In this document: positions 1-7,473 of the stretch, one piece after another
How positions within the stretch are numbered: position 1 is the first letter of the stretch
Layout: each line of letters starts with the position of its first letter
Position numbers and translations under genes: made by a program
Notes under the pieces: model-generated
What the model was told of the DNA's origin: nothing
Databases searched by the model: none
The model's input: only the letters and a program-made list of their open reading frames with translations
NCBI GenBank assembly: GCA_036939355.1
Contig: JALLAP010000404.1
Location: forward strand, 1 to 13,176
Source of the DNA: Thalassiosira profunda
Lineage: Eukaryota > Bacillariophyta > Thalassiosirophyceae > Thalassiosirales > Thalassiosiraceae
DNA: 13,176 nucleotides
Direction of reading: 5' to 3'

Positions 1-522
1 TCATCCGTTCGTACGACAACAGCAGCAGCGGTCGCTGTCCCGTTTCTCCACTGCCCTACCCTCGTCGCACATTGCATATTCATTGTCCGCAAACCCCTCC
101 GCGAACGAAAGCAAGTGATGAATTGGCGATCCAAATGGTATATCGCCCGCCATCCAATCGTTGGCAAACGTCGCAAAGCCCTTTGTGTACGTCCCCTCCT
201 TTTGATTGGAGAGGTGGTGGTAGAACGAGGCGCAGGAATCCTGTGACCACAAAATGACCAATGACACTAGGAACAGGTACAGGTCATTTGGGGCTGCTCA
301 ATTCACTTTTCTTCTTTCTCGGCTAGCGTGGCTAGCACGGCAAGGCGAGGCAGGTCGTCGAGGGATCCGGTAAAGGGCGCGGCCTCATTGGACAGTATCC
401 CTGCTGACACGATTGATTAGGCTCGGCCCCTCGAGTGAGAATCCAATCACGGGCATTCTCAGGAGGGCCGGCTTTGCAAAAGAGGAGCCCGGGGCATGCA
501 CCAAGATGTGGACGGCCCTCTC
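1..522 (-). other. Coding-like minus-strand fragments, possible 3' end of a spliced or decayed gene
   Basis: Three minus-strand stretches read like protein with GC-rich third positions, but in different frames. They are 522-385 (45 residues, containing RMPVIGFSLEGPSL), 416-303 (37 residues, containing AAPFTGSLDDLPRLAVLATL) and 297-1 (about 99 residues, containing GFATFANDWMAGDIPFGSP, ending in TGA at the window edge). The first has an ATG at 456; the last has no in-frame ATG at its head, but acceptor-like CAG and TAG sites lie at about 242 and 267. They may be the last exons of a minus-strand gene or the remains of one broken by frameshifts. I could not find a donor/acceptor set joining all three in frame, and I recognise no family. 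Short open stretches of this size can also occur by chance in GC-rich DNA. Confidence 0.3.
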
Positions 523-596
523 CTAAGCGCCGCGGCTTGCCTCACTCTGCCTCACTCTTCCAACCACACCCATCATTGCACGCAGTCTAAAGCACA

Positions 597-2846
597 ATGG
601 GCCAGGAACCGCCGGGCGACGACCCCTCCGCGGCGGGGGACTCGTACGTCGGCTCTGTCAACAATCTCTACGCCTCCAAGCCCTCGCTGGGGAGTTCCCT
701 CGGCGGCACGCGGAGCACCTCGTCCCCCACCACCCGCAGCGGCGACACCCGATCGTCGGCCGCCCACGCCGCCTCGGAATCGAGCTCGATGCACCACCGC
801 ATGATGGCCGAGGAGGTCATCGAATGCGGCTCCCTCGACGACGATTCGCTCCTGCCGTCGCCCGCGCGGGAGGGCGCCCGCGCCTCGCCGAGGATCCGGC
901 TGTCGCGGGCCGACCCATTGAGCGACGAGGAAATCGAGGTGGTCTCCGAGCGCCTGCCGTACGGCGCCGGCCGCTACTTCCGCCTGTCCAACTCGAGCGA
1001 GCCCGCTCGTGATGTAGCGTGTGATATGGCGTTCAACGACTCCGCTTTTCGGTGCACCCTCAACGATAGGGCTGGCTTCCGTGACGAGAGCTTCCTGGAC
1101 CTCCACACCAGCGCTATGAACGTGGACGCGGCGCCCATCGACATGCGCTTCGCGGGCCAGAGCGAGCCCGTGCTCACCGAGGTGTATTCCGGCGGGTATC
1201 CTGACGCCGACGAAGAGGAAGAGGAAGAGGAAGAGGAAGAAGTTACCGAAGCTCCGGCCGATGCGACAACCGAAGTCTCCACCGCCTTCCGCCGCACCCT
1301 CACCACCCAGGCGGCATTCCACGAGGAGAGTTTTGCGGATCCGGTCATGTCGGTCATGGGCCGGCGGGGGAGCTTCGACACCGAATTGCCGTCCGTGGCG
1401 GATCCGAACGAGTCTCGGATGGGCCGGCAGTTGCAATTGCTGCGGCTGAAGATGTCGGTGAACAGCGGCACCGAAGATTCCGGTGGCACCCGGGGAACGG
1501 AGGAGCTGACCGACGAGGATCGGGACATTGAGGCGGAGCATTACCGGGAGCGCCCCCCGGTGGAAACTGGGCCAAAGGTGCGGCCAAGGGGGCTAGAGCC
1601 GGAGGAGTACACCGGAGAGGAATCTCGCTTGATCGTCCCGGGCGCGGAAGGCAAGGAGGAACGCCTGGAGGTGTGGCGCAGCCCCATCAGGCCCCGTAAC
1701 CGCAGCTGGAACGGGCCCAAGAAGGCCAAAGACGAAGAGCGCATGGTCGTTCGCAAGAAGGTGTACCCCAAGGAACGATTGGGCCCGCAGGAGCGGCAGC
1801 TCGCCTTCGCTCCGGAACCGCCCGCCAACCGCTCCGAGCCGTACGGAGGCGCCCGCCATTGCTTCGTCACCGTCGAGGAAGAGCATCGGTTCCTCATGCT
1901 GTACACCTTCCTCAAGCGCCACGCCGATTCCAAGATCGTCCTCTTCTTCGCCACCACCAAGAGCACCCAGTACTACGGCCGGCTGCTCCGGCGGCTCAAG
2001 TTCGACGCAAAGGCGATCCACAACGGCATGGGCAAGGAGAAGTTCGCGGAGGCCTTCCTCGAGTTTTCGGGAAGCGAGAAGGGCATCCTGTGCGTCCCCG
2101 ACTTTCAGGGGAGCGACCTGGCCATCCCCCCGACGTGCGATTGGATCGTCCAGTACGAGCCTCCCGGGGATCCGTCCGAGTACCTGTTGCGCGTGGGACG
2201 GATCGGCTCCGCGAAGGTGCAGGGGAAGGGCGAGGAGACCGCGGGCGACGCCGCCTGCCGGGCGTTGCTGTTCCTCACGCCGCCGCAGTTTGGCTTTCTG
2301 AAGTATTACAAGGCGGCCCGGGTAAGGGTGTGCGAGTACGAGATACCGAAACTCAGCAACCTGCAGAAGGAACTGGAAAGGCTGCTGAAGGAGGACGAGA
2401 AGCTGGGAAGGATTGCGCTGGAGGCCTTTCGTGCGTACCTCGTGGCGTACGCGAGCCACGAGTACGGGGACATCTACAACGCGCACGCACTGGATCAGCG
2501 GAAGGTGGCCAAGTGCTTCGGCTTCGACGAGCTGCCCTCGAAGGAGGATGTCAAGAAGGAAGGCACGGAAAAGAAGTTGGATTCTACCAGCGATAAGGAA
2601 AACGATAAGGAAGCAACAAAGGAGGACTCGCCCAAGAGGAAGAAGGGCAAGGCGAGGGATCCCGGCTCCCGATCCTTCACCGGATGGAAGCCCAAGCGAT
2701 CGAAGGAGCAGACGTCGTGGATGAAGGGAGAAAAGACGTGGAAGGCCGCCAATAAGCACGCGGACAAGACGAAGGTCAAGGGCGGCGGGTGGGGCAAGGT
2801 GCCCCCGGAGGAGTGCAAGCCTCGTCGGGCGAGTTGCGTTAGTTGA
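597..2846 (+). CDS. HAS1/DDX18-derived pseudo-helicase: lone RecA2 lobe plus C-terminal extension behind a disordered N-terminus
   Basis: This is a 749-residue protein in one uninterrupted exon; the ATG at 597 is the first in frame. Residues 1-415 are low complexity (Ser, acidic and Arg-rich; ten Glu at 206-215) with a repeated 20-residue motif at 149-168 and 229-248. From about 420 the protein matches the C-terminal half of HAS1/DDX18 DEAD-box helicases, which act in nucleolar 60S ribosome assembly. Recognisable parts are motif IV (IVLFFATTKS, 447-456), the family segment DWIVQYEPPGDPSEYLLRVG (515-534) and the DUF4217-type extension (about 584-645). The tail is Lys-rich and could hold nuclear localisation signals. 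The whole RecA1 lobe (Q motif, Walker A, DEAD) is absent. Motif V reads CVPDFQGSDLAIP, where the family has roughly CTDVAARGLDIP. Motif VI reads LRVGRIGS, losing its His and its last Arg. ATP-driven helicase activity is therefore very unlikely; a role as an RNA or protein binding derivative is inference. The 3' end faces the next gene across 95 bp. Confidence 0.85.
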   Translation: MGQEPPGDDPSAAGDSYVGSVNNLYASKPSLGSSLGGTRSTSSPTTRSGDTRSSAAHAASESSSMHHRMMAEEVIECGSLDDDSLLPSPAREGARASPRIRLSRADPLSDEEIEVVSERLPYGAGRYFRLSNSSEPARDVACDMAFNDSAFRCTLNDRAGFRDESFLDLHTSAMNVDAAPIDMRFAGQSEPVLTEVYSGGYPDADEEEEEEEEEEVTEAPADATTEVSTAFRRTLTTQAAFHEESFADPVMSVMGRRGSFDTELPSVADPNESRMGRQLQLLRLKMSVNSGTEDSGGTRGTEELTDEDRDIEAEHYRERPPVETGPKVRPRGLEPEEYTGEESRLIVPGAEGKEERLEVWRSPIRPRNRSWNGPKKAKDEERMVVRKKVYPKERLGPQERQLAFAPEPPANRSEPYGGARHCFVTVEEEHRFLMLYTFLKRHADSKIVLFFATTKSTQYYGRLLRRLKFDAKAIHNGMGKEKFAEAFLEFSGSEKGILCVPDFQGSDLAIPPTCDWIVQYEPPGDPSEYLLRVGRIGSAKVQGKGEETAGDAACRALLFLTPPQFGFLKYYKAARVRVCEYEIPKLSNLQKELERLLKEDEKLGRIALEAFRAYLVAYASHEYGDIYNAHALDQRKVAKCFGFDELPSKEDVKKEGTEKKLDSTSDKENDKEATKEDSPKRKKGKARDPGSRSFTGWKPKRSKEQTSWMKGEKTWKAANKHADKTKVKGGGWGKVPPEECKPRRASCVS
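1212..1241 (+). repeat. GAA/GAG run encoding ten glutamates
   Basis: Alternating GAA and GAG codons form a purine-only microsatellite-like tract inside the disordered N-terminus of the HAS1-derived gene. It encodes Glu206-Glu215 and is a likely site of length variation. Confidence 0.85.
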
Positions 2847-2941
2847 GAGTTGCATTTAGTAAATGTTGCATGATGTCTTGACAATTCTTTCCTGAGCTTA
2901 CTCCGGCGTTCTAGCTAGAAGTAAGTTGCAGGCTAAACAGT

Positions 2942-5155
2942 CTACCCGGTCGGCGCCTGGCCCCAGAACTCGACCTTCTGGAGCTTCGTCCGTCCCTCGG
3001 TCCCCACCGGACTCAGACCGTCCAACACTCCCTGTCCCAACCGCCCCGGATTTTTCCGATGCCGGAGCGTCACCGTCTGCTTTCCCGGGGGCACCTTCAA
3101 CCTCCGCTTGTCGAACGAAACCATCTCCCCGAACACGGCCTCGGCCGGCCTCCCGTTGAGGTCCACGGCAAAGTCGTCGTGCGGGCCGGTCGTCTCGCTC
3201 AGAATGTCGTACGACAATTCTCCCCCGTGGGGGGTGTACAGCACGAAGGAGATGTCCGCGCTCCCGGCATTGCCCGAGATGTCGGCGGTGCTCGCCACCG
3301 CCTTCGAATTGCCTTCGAGGGCCCATCCTTCGTTGGTCATCTCTACTTCCGACAGCTCGGTTGTAAACGGGGCATATCGAAGCTCGTCCATCCACAGCCC
3401 TCCCGCGCTGTCGCCGGGGAGCGATTCGAGGCCGAAGGGGTTGTGGACGTGGACGAACGCCACACTGTGCACACCGCTGCCCACCGGGATGGAGTACTCC
3501 ACCCACTCTCTTGATGGAGTCGACGCCATGACCGAGGGAGGGAGCGCCACCGTTCCATCGACCTCAACGTAAAACGCCTCGTTGGGCAGCCGCAAGGAGT
3601 CCGCCTTGAGCATGAACGTCAGCACCCCCCGGTGAAATTCCGACTCGGTCGTCAGCGTCTGCTTCGAGTACGTCGGAGTGTTCCCAAGGCTGGCGTCCGC
3701 AATCCCGCTCGCGGTCGACTTACCCCCTTTGTAGGAGTCGTTGCTCTTCGTCCAAGTGCCCGCGTCCCATTTAAGGCTGATGGAGCCTTCAAAGTCTTCG
3801 ACCAACGTCGACGCGTCTTCCAGCGAAGAGACAAAGTTGAATCCCAAAGGGCCGCCGAATTGCCATGTGGTCCCGGCGTCCGCGTCCATTTGCAGAGGGC
3901 CATCTTCCGACGAGGACTTGGGCTTCTTGCCGTTCCCGCCGAGGCTGAACTTGCCGTCGGCTTCCTGTTTGGAGGGCTTCTTGCCGTCGTCGTTCTTGGA
4001 GCCCTGATTCCCGGGCTTCTTGTCATTCCCGCCGCCGAAGCTGAGCTTGCCATCGGTTTGGTTCTTTCCGGGCTTCTTCCCATCATCGTTCTTGGATCCC
4101 TGCTTTCCGGGCTTTTTCCCGTCGTCATTCTTGGAGCCCTGCTTCCCGGGCTTCTTGGACGGCTTTGGCTCGTCCCTCCCCGGCTTGTTGTTGGGCTTGC
4201 TTCCTCCTACATTCATCTGCGGCCTGTCTTTGCTGGAAAAATTTTCTGTCTTGCCCTTGTCGGGCTTATCTCTGCTCGAGCTCTTATCTTTCTTTCCTTT
4301 ATCCTTCTCGCCCTTCTCGGGACGATCCTTGCTGGAATATTTGTCCTTTTTTCCCTTGTCTTTGTTGTTCTTCTTCGGCCGATCCTCGCTGGAATCCTTG
4401 TCGTTGTCTTTGTCCTTGTCCTTGTCCGATTTCTTGGGCTTGTTTTTGCCGCGCCCCGATTTCTGCTTGGGCTTTCCTCGCCCGGATTTCTGCTTGGGCT
4501 TCCGCCCGGAGTTCTGCTGCTTCTTCGACCGGCCCTTCCCCCGTCCGCCCTTCTTCATCTTTTCGCGCATCTCCTTCATCTTCTCGTTGAGCTCGTGCCG
4601 CTTGGCGTTCTCGGCCTTAATTTTATCCCGCTTGCCTCGGTCTTTGTCTTTGCCATCGCCCCGGCCGGGCTTGCTTCTCTCCGGCTTGCGATCTGGCTTC
4701 GACCGCTTGTTGTTGTTGCCCCGGCCCGACTTTTTGTTGCCGCCCCTTCCGCGGGTCTTGGCGCCCTCCCTTTGTCGAGTATTCCCGCCGCGGCCGTCGC
4801 GGCCCTTCTCCCGCCCGCCGAGGGTTCGCCCGTGGCCTGCCTCCTCCGTGCGATCAGCCCCTCCTATCAGCAGCCTCCGGCGCCCGTGCGAAATATCGGG
4901 CAGCATCGCCGACTGTCTGGGCCGGGGCATCTGATTCCCATGCTGGGGCGCCCGCCTCCCGCTGCGCCCCTTGAGCACCTGCGTTTGCGCCCGTGGCTCG
5001 ACCTCGAGTTGGTGTTGCGGACCGCGGAGGCCCGCAGCGGCCTCGGCCAGCGTGGGGCCGCACCCGCCCGCGACGAACACAACCGCGGTTAATGCGACCG
5101 CGAGGGGGCGCCGCCGCCGCCTTCGCGGCCGCGCCGCCGTTGATTGGGGGTCCAT
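2942..5155 (-). CDS. Secreted Lys-rich repeat protein with two C-terminal beta-sandwich-like domains (candidate cell-wall/silica matrix protein)
   Basis: This is a 737-residue protein in one exon. I place the start at the ATG at 5155; the reading frame is open further upstream only from a TTG. The N-terminus is a signal peptide: six Arg at 11-16, a hydrophobic core LAVALTAVVFVAG at 18-30, and a likely cut near the Ala cluster at 37-41. Residues about 100-420 are disordered and dominated by Lys, Gly, Asp, Arg and Ser, with many KxxK and K-D-K clusters, SSxD patches, a short charged helix rich in EKMKEMREKMKK, and 13-residue repeats. Two RxL tripeptides (about 94-96 and 110-112) follow the signal peptide; RxL is a known processing site in several diatom wall proteins. 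Residues about 430-595 and 597-737 look like two related beta-sandwich modules with FxVxVDG/FAVDLNG strands, resembling carbohydrate-binding folds, but I cannot name a family. A secreted matrix or silica-associated role is inference from composition. It is divergent from the next gene. Confidence 0.8.
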   Translation of the reverse strand: MDPQSTAARPRRRRRRPLAVALTAVVFVAGGCGPTLAEAAAGLRGPQHQLEVEPRAQTQVLKGRSGRRAPQHGNQMPRPRQSAMLPDISHGRRRLLIGGADRTEEAGHGRTLGGREKGRDGRGGNTRQREGAKTRGRGGNKKSGRGNNNKRSKPDRKPERSKPGRGDGKDKDRGKRDKIKAENAKRHELNEKMKEMREKMKKGGRGKGRSKKQQNSGRKPKQKSGRGKPKQKSGRGKNKPKKSDKDKDKDNDKDSSEDRPKKNNKDKGKKDKYSSKDRPEKGEKDKGKKDKSSSRDKPDKGKTENFSSKDRPQMNVGGSKPNNKPGRDEPKPSKKPGKQGSKNDDGKKPGKQGSKNDDGKKPGKNQTDGKLSFGGGNDKKPGNQGSKNDDGKKPSKQEADGKFSLGGNGKKPKSSSEDGPLQMDADAGTTWQFGGPLGFNFVSSLEDASTLVEDFEGSISLKWDAGTWTKSNDSYKGGKSTASGIADASLGNTPTYSKQTLTTESEFHRGVLTFMLKADSLRLPNEAFYVEVDGTVALPPSVMASTPSREWVEYSIPVGSGVHSVAFVHVHNPFGLESLPGDSAGGLWMDELRYAPFTTELSEVEMTNEGWALEGNSKAVASTADISGNAGSADISFVLYTPHGGELSYDILSETTGPHDDFAVDLNGRPAEAVFGEMVSFDKRRLKVPPGKQTVTLRHRKNPGRLGQGVLDGLSPVGTEGRTKLQKVEFWGQAPTG
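3983..4156 (-). repeat. 39-bp (13-residue) tandem repeats in the Lys-rich region
   Basis: Units at 4156-4118, 4117-4079 and 4021-3983 encode KKPG(K/N)QGSKNDDG. The first two are directly adjacent and identical in protein. Between the second and third sits a diverged stretch (KKPGKNQTDGKLSFGGGND), and another diverged copy (KKPSKQEADGKFSLGGNG) follows the third. Codon differences between copies show they are not newly duplicated. Confidence 0.9.
4449..4508 (-). repeat. 27-bp (9-residue) tandem repeat KPKQKSGRG
   Basis: Two adjacent copies of a KPKQKSGRG unit lie in the Lys-rich region of the secreted protein, followed by a partial KNKPKK. They are basic and Gly-containing, and were presumably made by the same local slippage or duplication as the 39-bp units downstream. 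Confidence 0.8.
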
Positions 5156-5704
5156 CGATGGGCCCAACGCTCTGTGAGTGAGTGCAGCGGGGCCTAGCGT
5201 GGCTGTCGGCCATGGCAGCCTCGATGTGCCAGAGAAGTTGGGCGGAGGTTTGCAGTTCAGCCCTCATTCGCTTGTGGACCGCCCGCGGACCGCCGGGGCC
5301 AAAAGGCTTGCACTCGAATCTCGAACGGCATTCGGTGGCGATTGAGACTCCGTATCAATTGGGATTGTCGAGGGCTTAGCATCAGTGCCGCGCGTCTGTC
5401 GCAATGACAAACGCGCGGCTTTGTGAGTCCTACTCCCCAAGAATTTAGCCGAGAGAGACACGCAGGTATCTCCGAAGAAGCGACCACCGTCACTGAATTC
5501 ATCCGAGATCCTTGTCGCTTGCGTTAAGTAAATCCGTAAGCGGCACTCGAAATATCCGAGAAGATTCCGCTCAGCAGGATCGCAACAAAAGAAACGCCGA
5601 AATGAAGCTCTCAACCCGCCAGACGCGAGCAACGCGCGTTGCTCTTGGCAAGCAACACTGCAGCCAACCTCTCATGCATAAAATGTGTCGGAGTTCCCGA
5701 AACG
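5156..5704. promoter_or_regulatory. Divergent intergenic region (shared 5' region of the secreted protein gene and the two-exon gene)
   Basis: About 550 bp separate two divergent ATGs, so both promoters and leaders should lie here. Open stretches exist on both strands (for example minus 5632-5264), but they begin at TTG, are Ser/Arg-rich and resemble nothing, so I treat the region as non-coding. I see no convincing TATA box. The standout element is the inverted repeat at 5387-5419. A weaker 7-bp inverted pair (AAGCGAC at 5478-5484, GTCGCTT at 5514-5520) is also present. Confidence 0.55.
5387..5419. repeat. Near-perfect inverted repeat, 14-bp arms, 5-bp spacer
   Basis: The left arm is GCCGCGCGTCTGTC (5387-5400), the spacer GCAAT, and the right arm GACAAACGCGCGGC (5406-5419). 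Thirteen of 14 positions pair; one is a C-A mismatch. It lies about 230 bp upstream of the secreted protein's ATG and about 285 bp upstream of the two-exon gene's ATG. It could be a dyad protein-binding site, a cruciform, or a hairpin in a leader transcript; no following T-run suggests a terminator. Confidence 0.8.
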
Positions 5705-5808
5705 ATGAACATCGAGCCGCAGTCGAACGTCAACGCGCCCGCCCCGACGATGCTGAAAGTGATGAGCGCGGCGCAACCGCCGAAGTCGTCGGCTCGGCGA
5801 CGAAGTAG
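5674..5808 (+). other. Upstream ORF overlapping the start of the two-exon gene
   Basis: An ATG at 5674 (with a second in-frame ATG at 5683) opens a 44-residue frame that runs past the main ATG at 5705 in another frame and stops at 5806-5808, before the intron donor. If the transcript begins upstream of 5674, scanning ribosomes would meet it first, which could lower translation of the main frame. No peptide family is recognised. Confidence 0.35.
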
Positions 5809-6710
5809 CACTGAGGACGCGAGCGGTGCGATGTGAGTTCTCGTCCGGTCGTTTGCGTTTATGCTCGAGCGAGAGCGATCGAGCGGCGGCGTGATCACTT
5901 GCAATTCGTACGAACCGACATCTCACCGTCTTGCATCTCTTGCTCACATCATATGCACCACCGCGCAGCGAGGCGGCGCTCCGCGAGCTCGTCCCATCCC
6001 TGGACAAACCGACGGCCCGGCGGCTCGCGCTCCAGCTCGCGCCGGTCCTCCTTGCGTCCCAATCCCACGATGCCGGCAACGACATCGCATCGATCAAGGT
6101 CCAGCTCAAGCGGCTGAGCCGGCGGCTACTCGCCGCCGCCGCGCGGAGGCGGAGGCGCCGGCAGCAACAGCGGCAAACGGCCGCGCAGACGCCCGAGGCC
6201 GCGCCGGTGCAAAACAACGAGAAGGAGGAGGAGGCCGCCAAGACCGACGCCCCCGCGCCCAAACCTTTCGTCTTGCACCCCGTCCGGACCGACCGGCCCC
6301 GCGCCCTCGCCACCCTCGTGGGAGAATCAACATGCGACGAGATTGTCGCCGTCGCCGACGAGATCCGGCGCATCCGCCGCGAGTCCGCCGTGTGGACCAA
6401 GTTCGCCCGCCAATCTCCCGGGGAGGAGGTGCCGGCGTCGGAGCTGCTCCCCCGCCCGATATCGGACCTTTACTTTCGCGAGCGATTGACGGGCGCCGTG
6501 CGCACCGTCGACGCGCGGGCGTGCGTCTCTCCCAGTGAGGACGCGCCGGACCCGCGCCGGGAAACTGCAAAGAAGGCCGAGTGGAAGGCGCTGCTGGCGG
6601 ACGCCAAGGCGAAGCTCGCGGCGTACCGCGCGTTCGAGCGGGAGAACGTGAAGGAGGGCGAGAATTTGACGTTCCGGTGCTCGGCGGGCAGGTGCTGCTT
6701 CCGCTCCTGA
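5705..6710 (+). CDS. Two-exon gene for an unrecognised basic protein (289 residues)
   Basis: I model exon 1 as 5705-5832 and exon 2 as 5969-6710; the joined length is 870 nt with no frame error. The long open frame in exon 2 has no Met at all, so an upstream exon is required. The donor GTGAGT at 5833 and acceptor CGCAG ending at 5968 join it to a frame that begins with ATG at 5705 (A at -3) and otherwise stops three bases after the donor begins. The junction codon is ATC. Visible features are a Ser/Ala/Pro-rich head with RRRSS, a helical segment EAALRELVPSLDKPTARRLA followed by a Leu-rich basic helix, six Arg at 102-107 (nuclear-signal-like), an acidic/Pro linker, two later helical segments, and a Cys-containing C-terminus (CSAGRCCFRS). 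I do not recognise a family, and function is unknown. A start at one of the two later in-frame ATGs of exon 1 is possible. Confidence 0.7.
5833..5968 (+). other. Intron (136 nt, GT-AG) of the two-exon gene
   Basis: The donor is GTGAGT and the acceptor is CGCAG. It interrupts a codon after its second base. Without removal, the first frame ends at TGA (5834-5836) and the second has no start codon. Confidence 0.7.
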
Positions 6711-7473
6711 ACATATGATGTGAGGCAGGCGCCCCTCTTGCACAAACGAGCCCAGCTCCTGTCGAAATAGTTAATGCACATAGCAGCAGAATCGTAATGA
6801 GTGCTTCCTAGTTCTTCCTTTGCAATATGTGTCCCAGAAGCTTGGCAAGCTCCTGCTCCGCGCGGCAGCATGGCTTCTGCAAGAGGCACTAGCATAGGTA
6901 ATGTAACAGTAGAATCGCTTTGATTGTCAACGTTCTTCGGCCGCCGTGCGCTGTGCGATGCCCCGACGAAGCGCTCCCTTCCGTCGCCTCCCGGCAAAGA
7001 GGAGCGAGTGGAGAGGATGCTTTGGCGGTGTTGCACCGGAAACGAACGGGGGGGCAGAGGTCCGACATCCGGGACGACTGTCCGTCATGTCGCATCGGAG
7101 AATCCGCCCCTCCTAGATTTTTGCAAGTATTGCCTTCTCCCCCCGGCCCAGTATTCCTCGGGCGGATCAGCCGCCTCGGCAGTGCATGCCATTGATGGCC
7201 AAGCAGAGCAGCCCGTGAGTGATACGAGGAGCCGCGGGCGCGCCGGGCGAACCGTAGGCGGAAGCATCGGCGGCGGCTGGTTAGTCGTCGGCGGGGTCAT
7301 TGTGCGGGGCACCGTCAGCGTCAGCCGGGCTGATCCGAAGAGGGGTTCGGCCCGGCGGACGCGGCTGCATCTACGCAGCGCCCGGGCGGGCACATTGCCA
7401 CACACTGAGCAGGCTTCAGCGCCGGCCAGCCGGATTTGCAACAGCGGAATAGGGCGACAAGCGAACCGCCGCG
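6711..7473. other. Intergenic region between two same-strand genes, no gene seen
   Basis: These 763 bp should hold the 3' UTR of the two-exon gene and the promoter and leader of the ankyrin gene. A plus frame (6924-7604) is open but starts at TTG, is Arg/Gly-rich and runs into the ankyrin gene out of frame. Minus frames here (7036-6470, 7786-7085) start at non-ATG codons or are antisense. I see no repeat, tRNA or clear promoter motif. Confidence 0.5.

Noticed and set aside
597..605. N-myristoylation of the HAS1-like protein (starts MGQEPP)
   Set aside because: Gly2 is present but position 6 is Pro rather than a small or Ser/Thr residue, and the protein is expected in the nucleolus.
1593..2855. 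420-codon minus-strand open frame opposite the HAS1-like gene
   Set aside because: It is antisense to a segment with clear helicase homology; the composition is an artefact of GC-rich third positions.
3632..5092. 486-codon plus-strand open frame, strongly hydrophobic (Leu/Val/Phe-rich), resembling a membrane protein
   Set aside because: It is the antisense reading of the Lys/Gly/Asp codons of the secreted protein; AAG/AAA read backwards give CTT/TTT. The low-complexity pattern mirrors the repeats exactly.
5387..5419. Reading the inverted repeat as an intrinsic terminator
   Set aside because: No T-run follows on either strand and the setting is eukaryotic and between divergent genes.
5264..5632. 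122-codon minus-strand open frame in the divergent intergenic region
   Set aside because: It begins at TTG with no ATG in its first part, crosses the inverted repeat, and has no recognisable domain.
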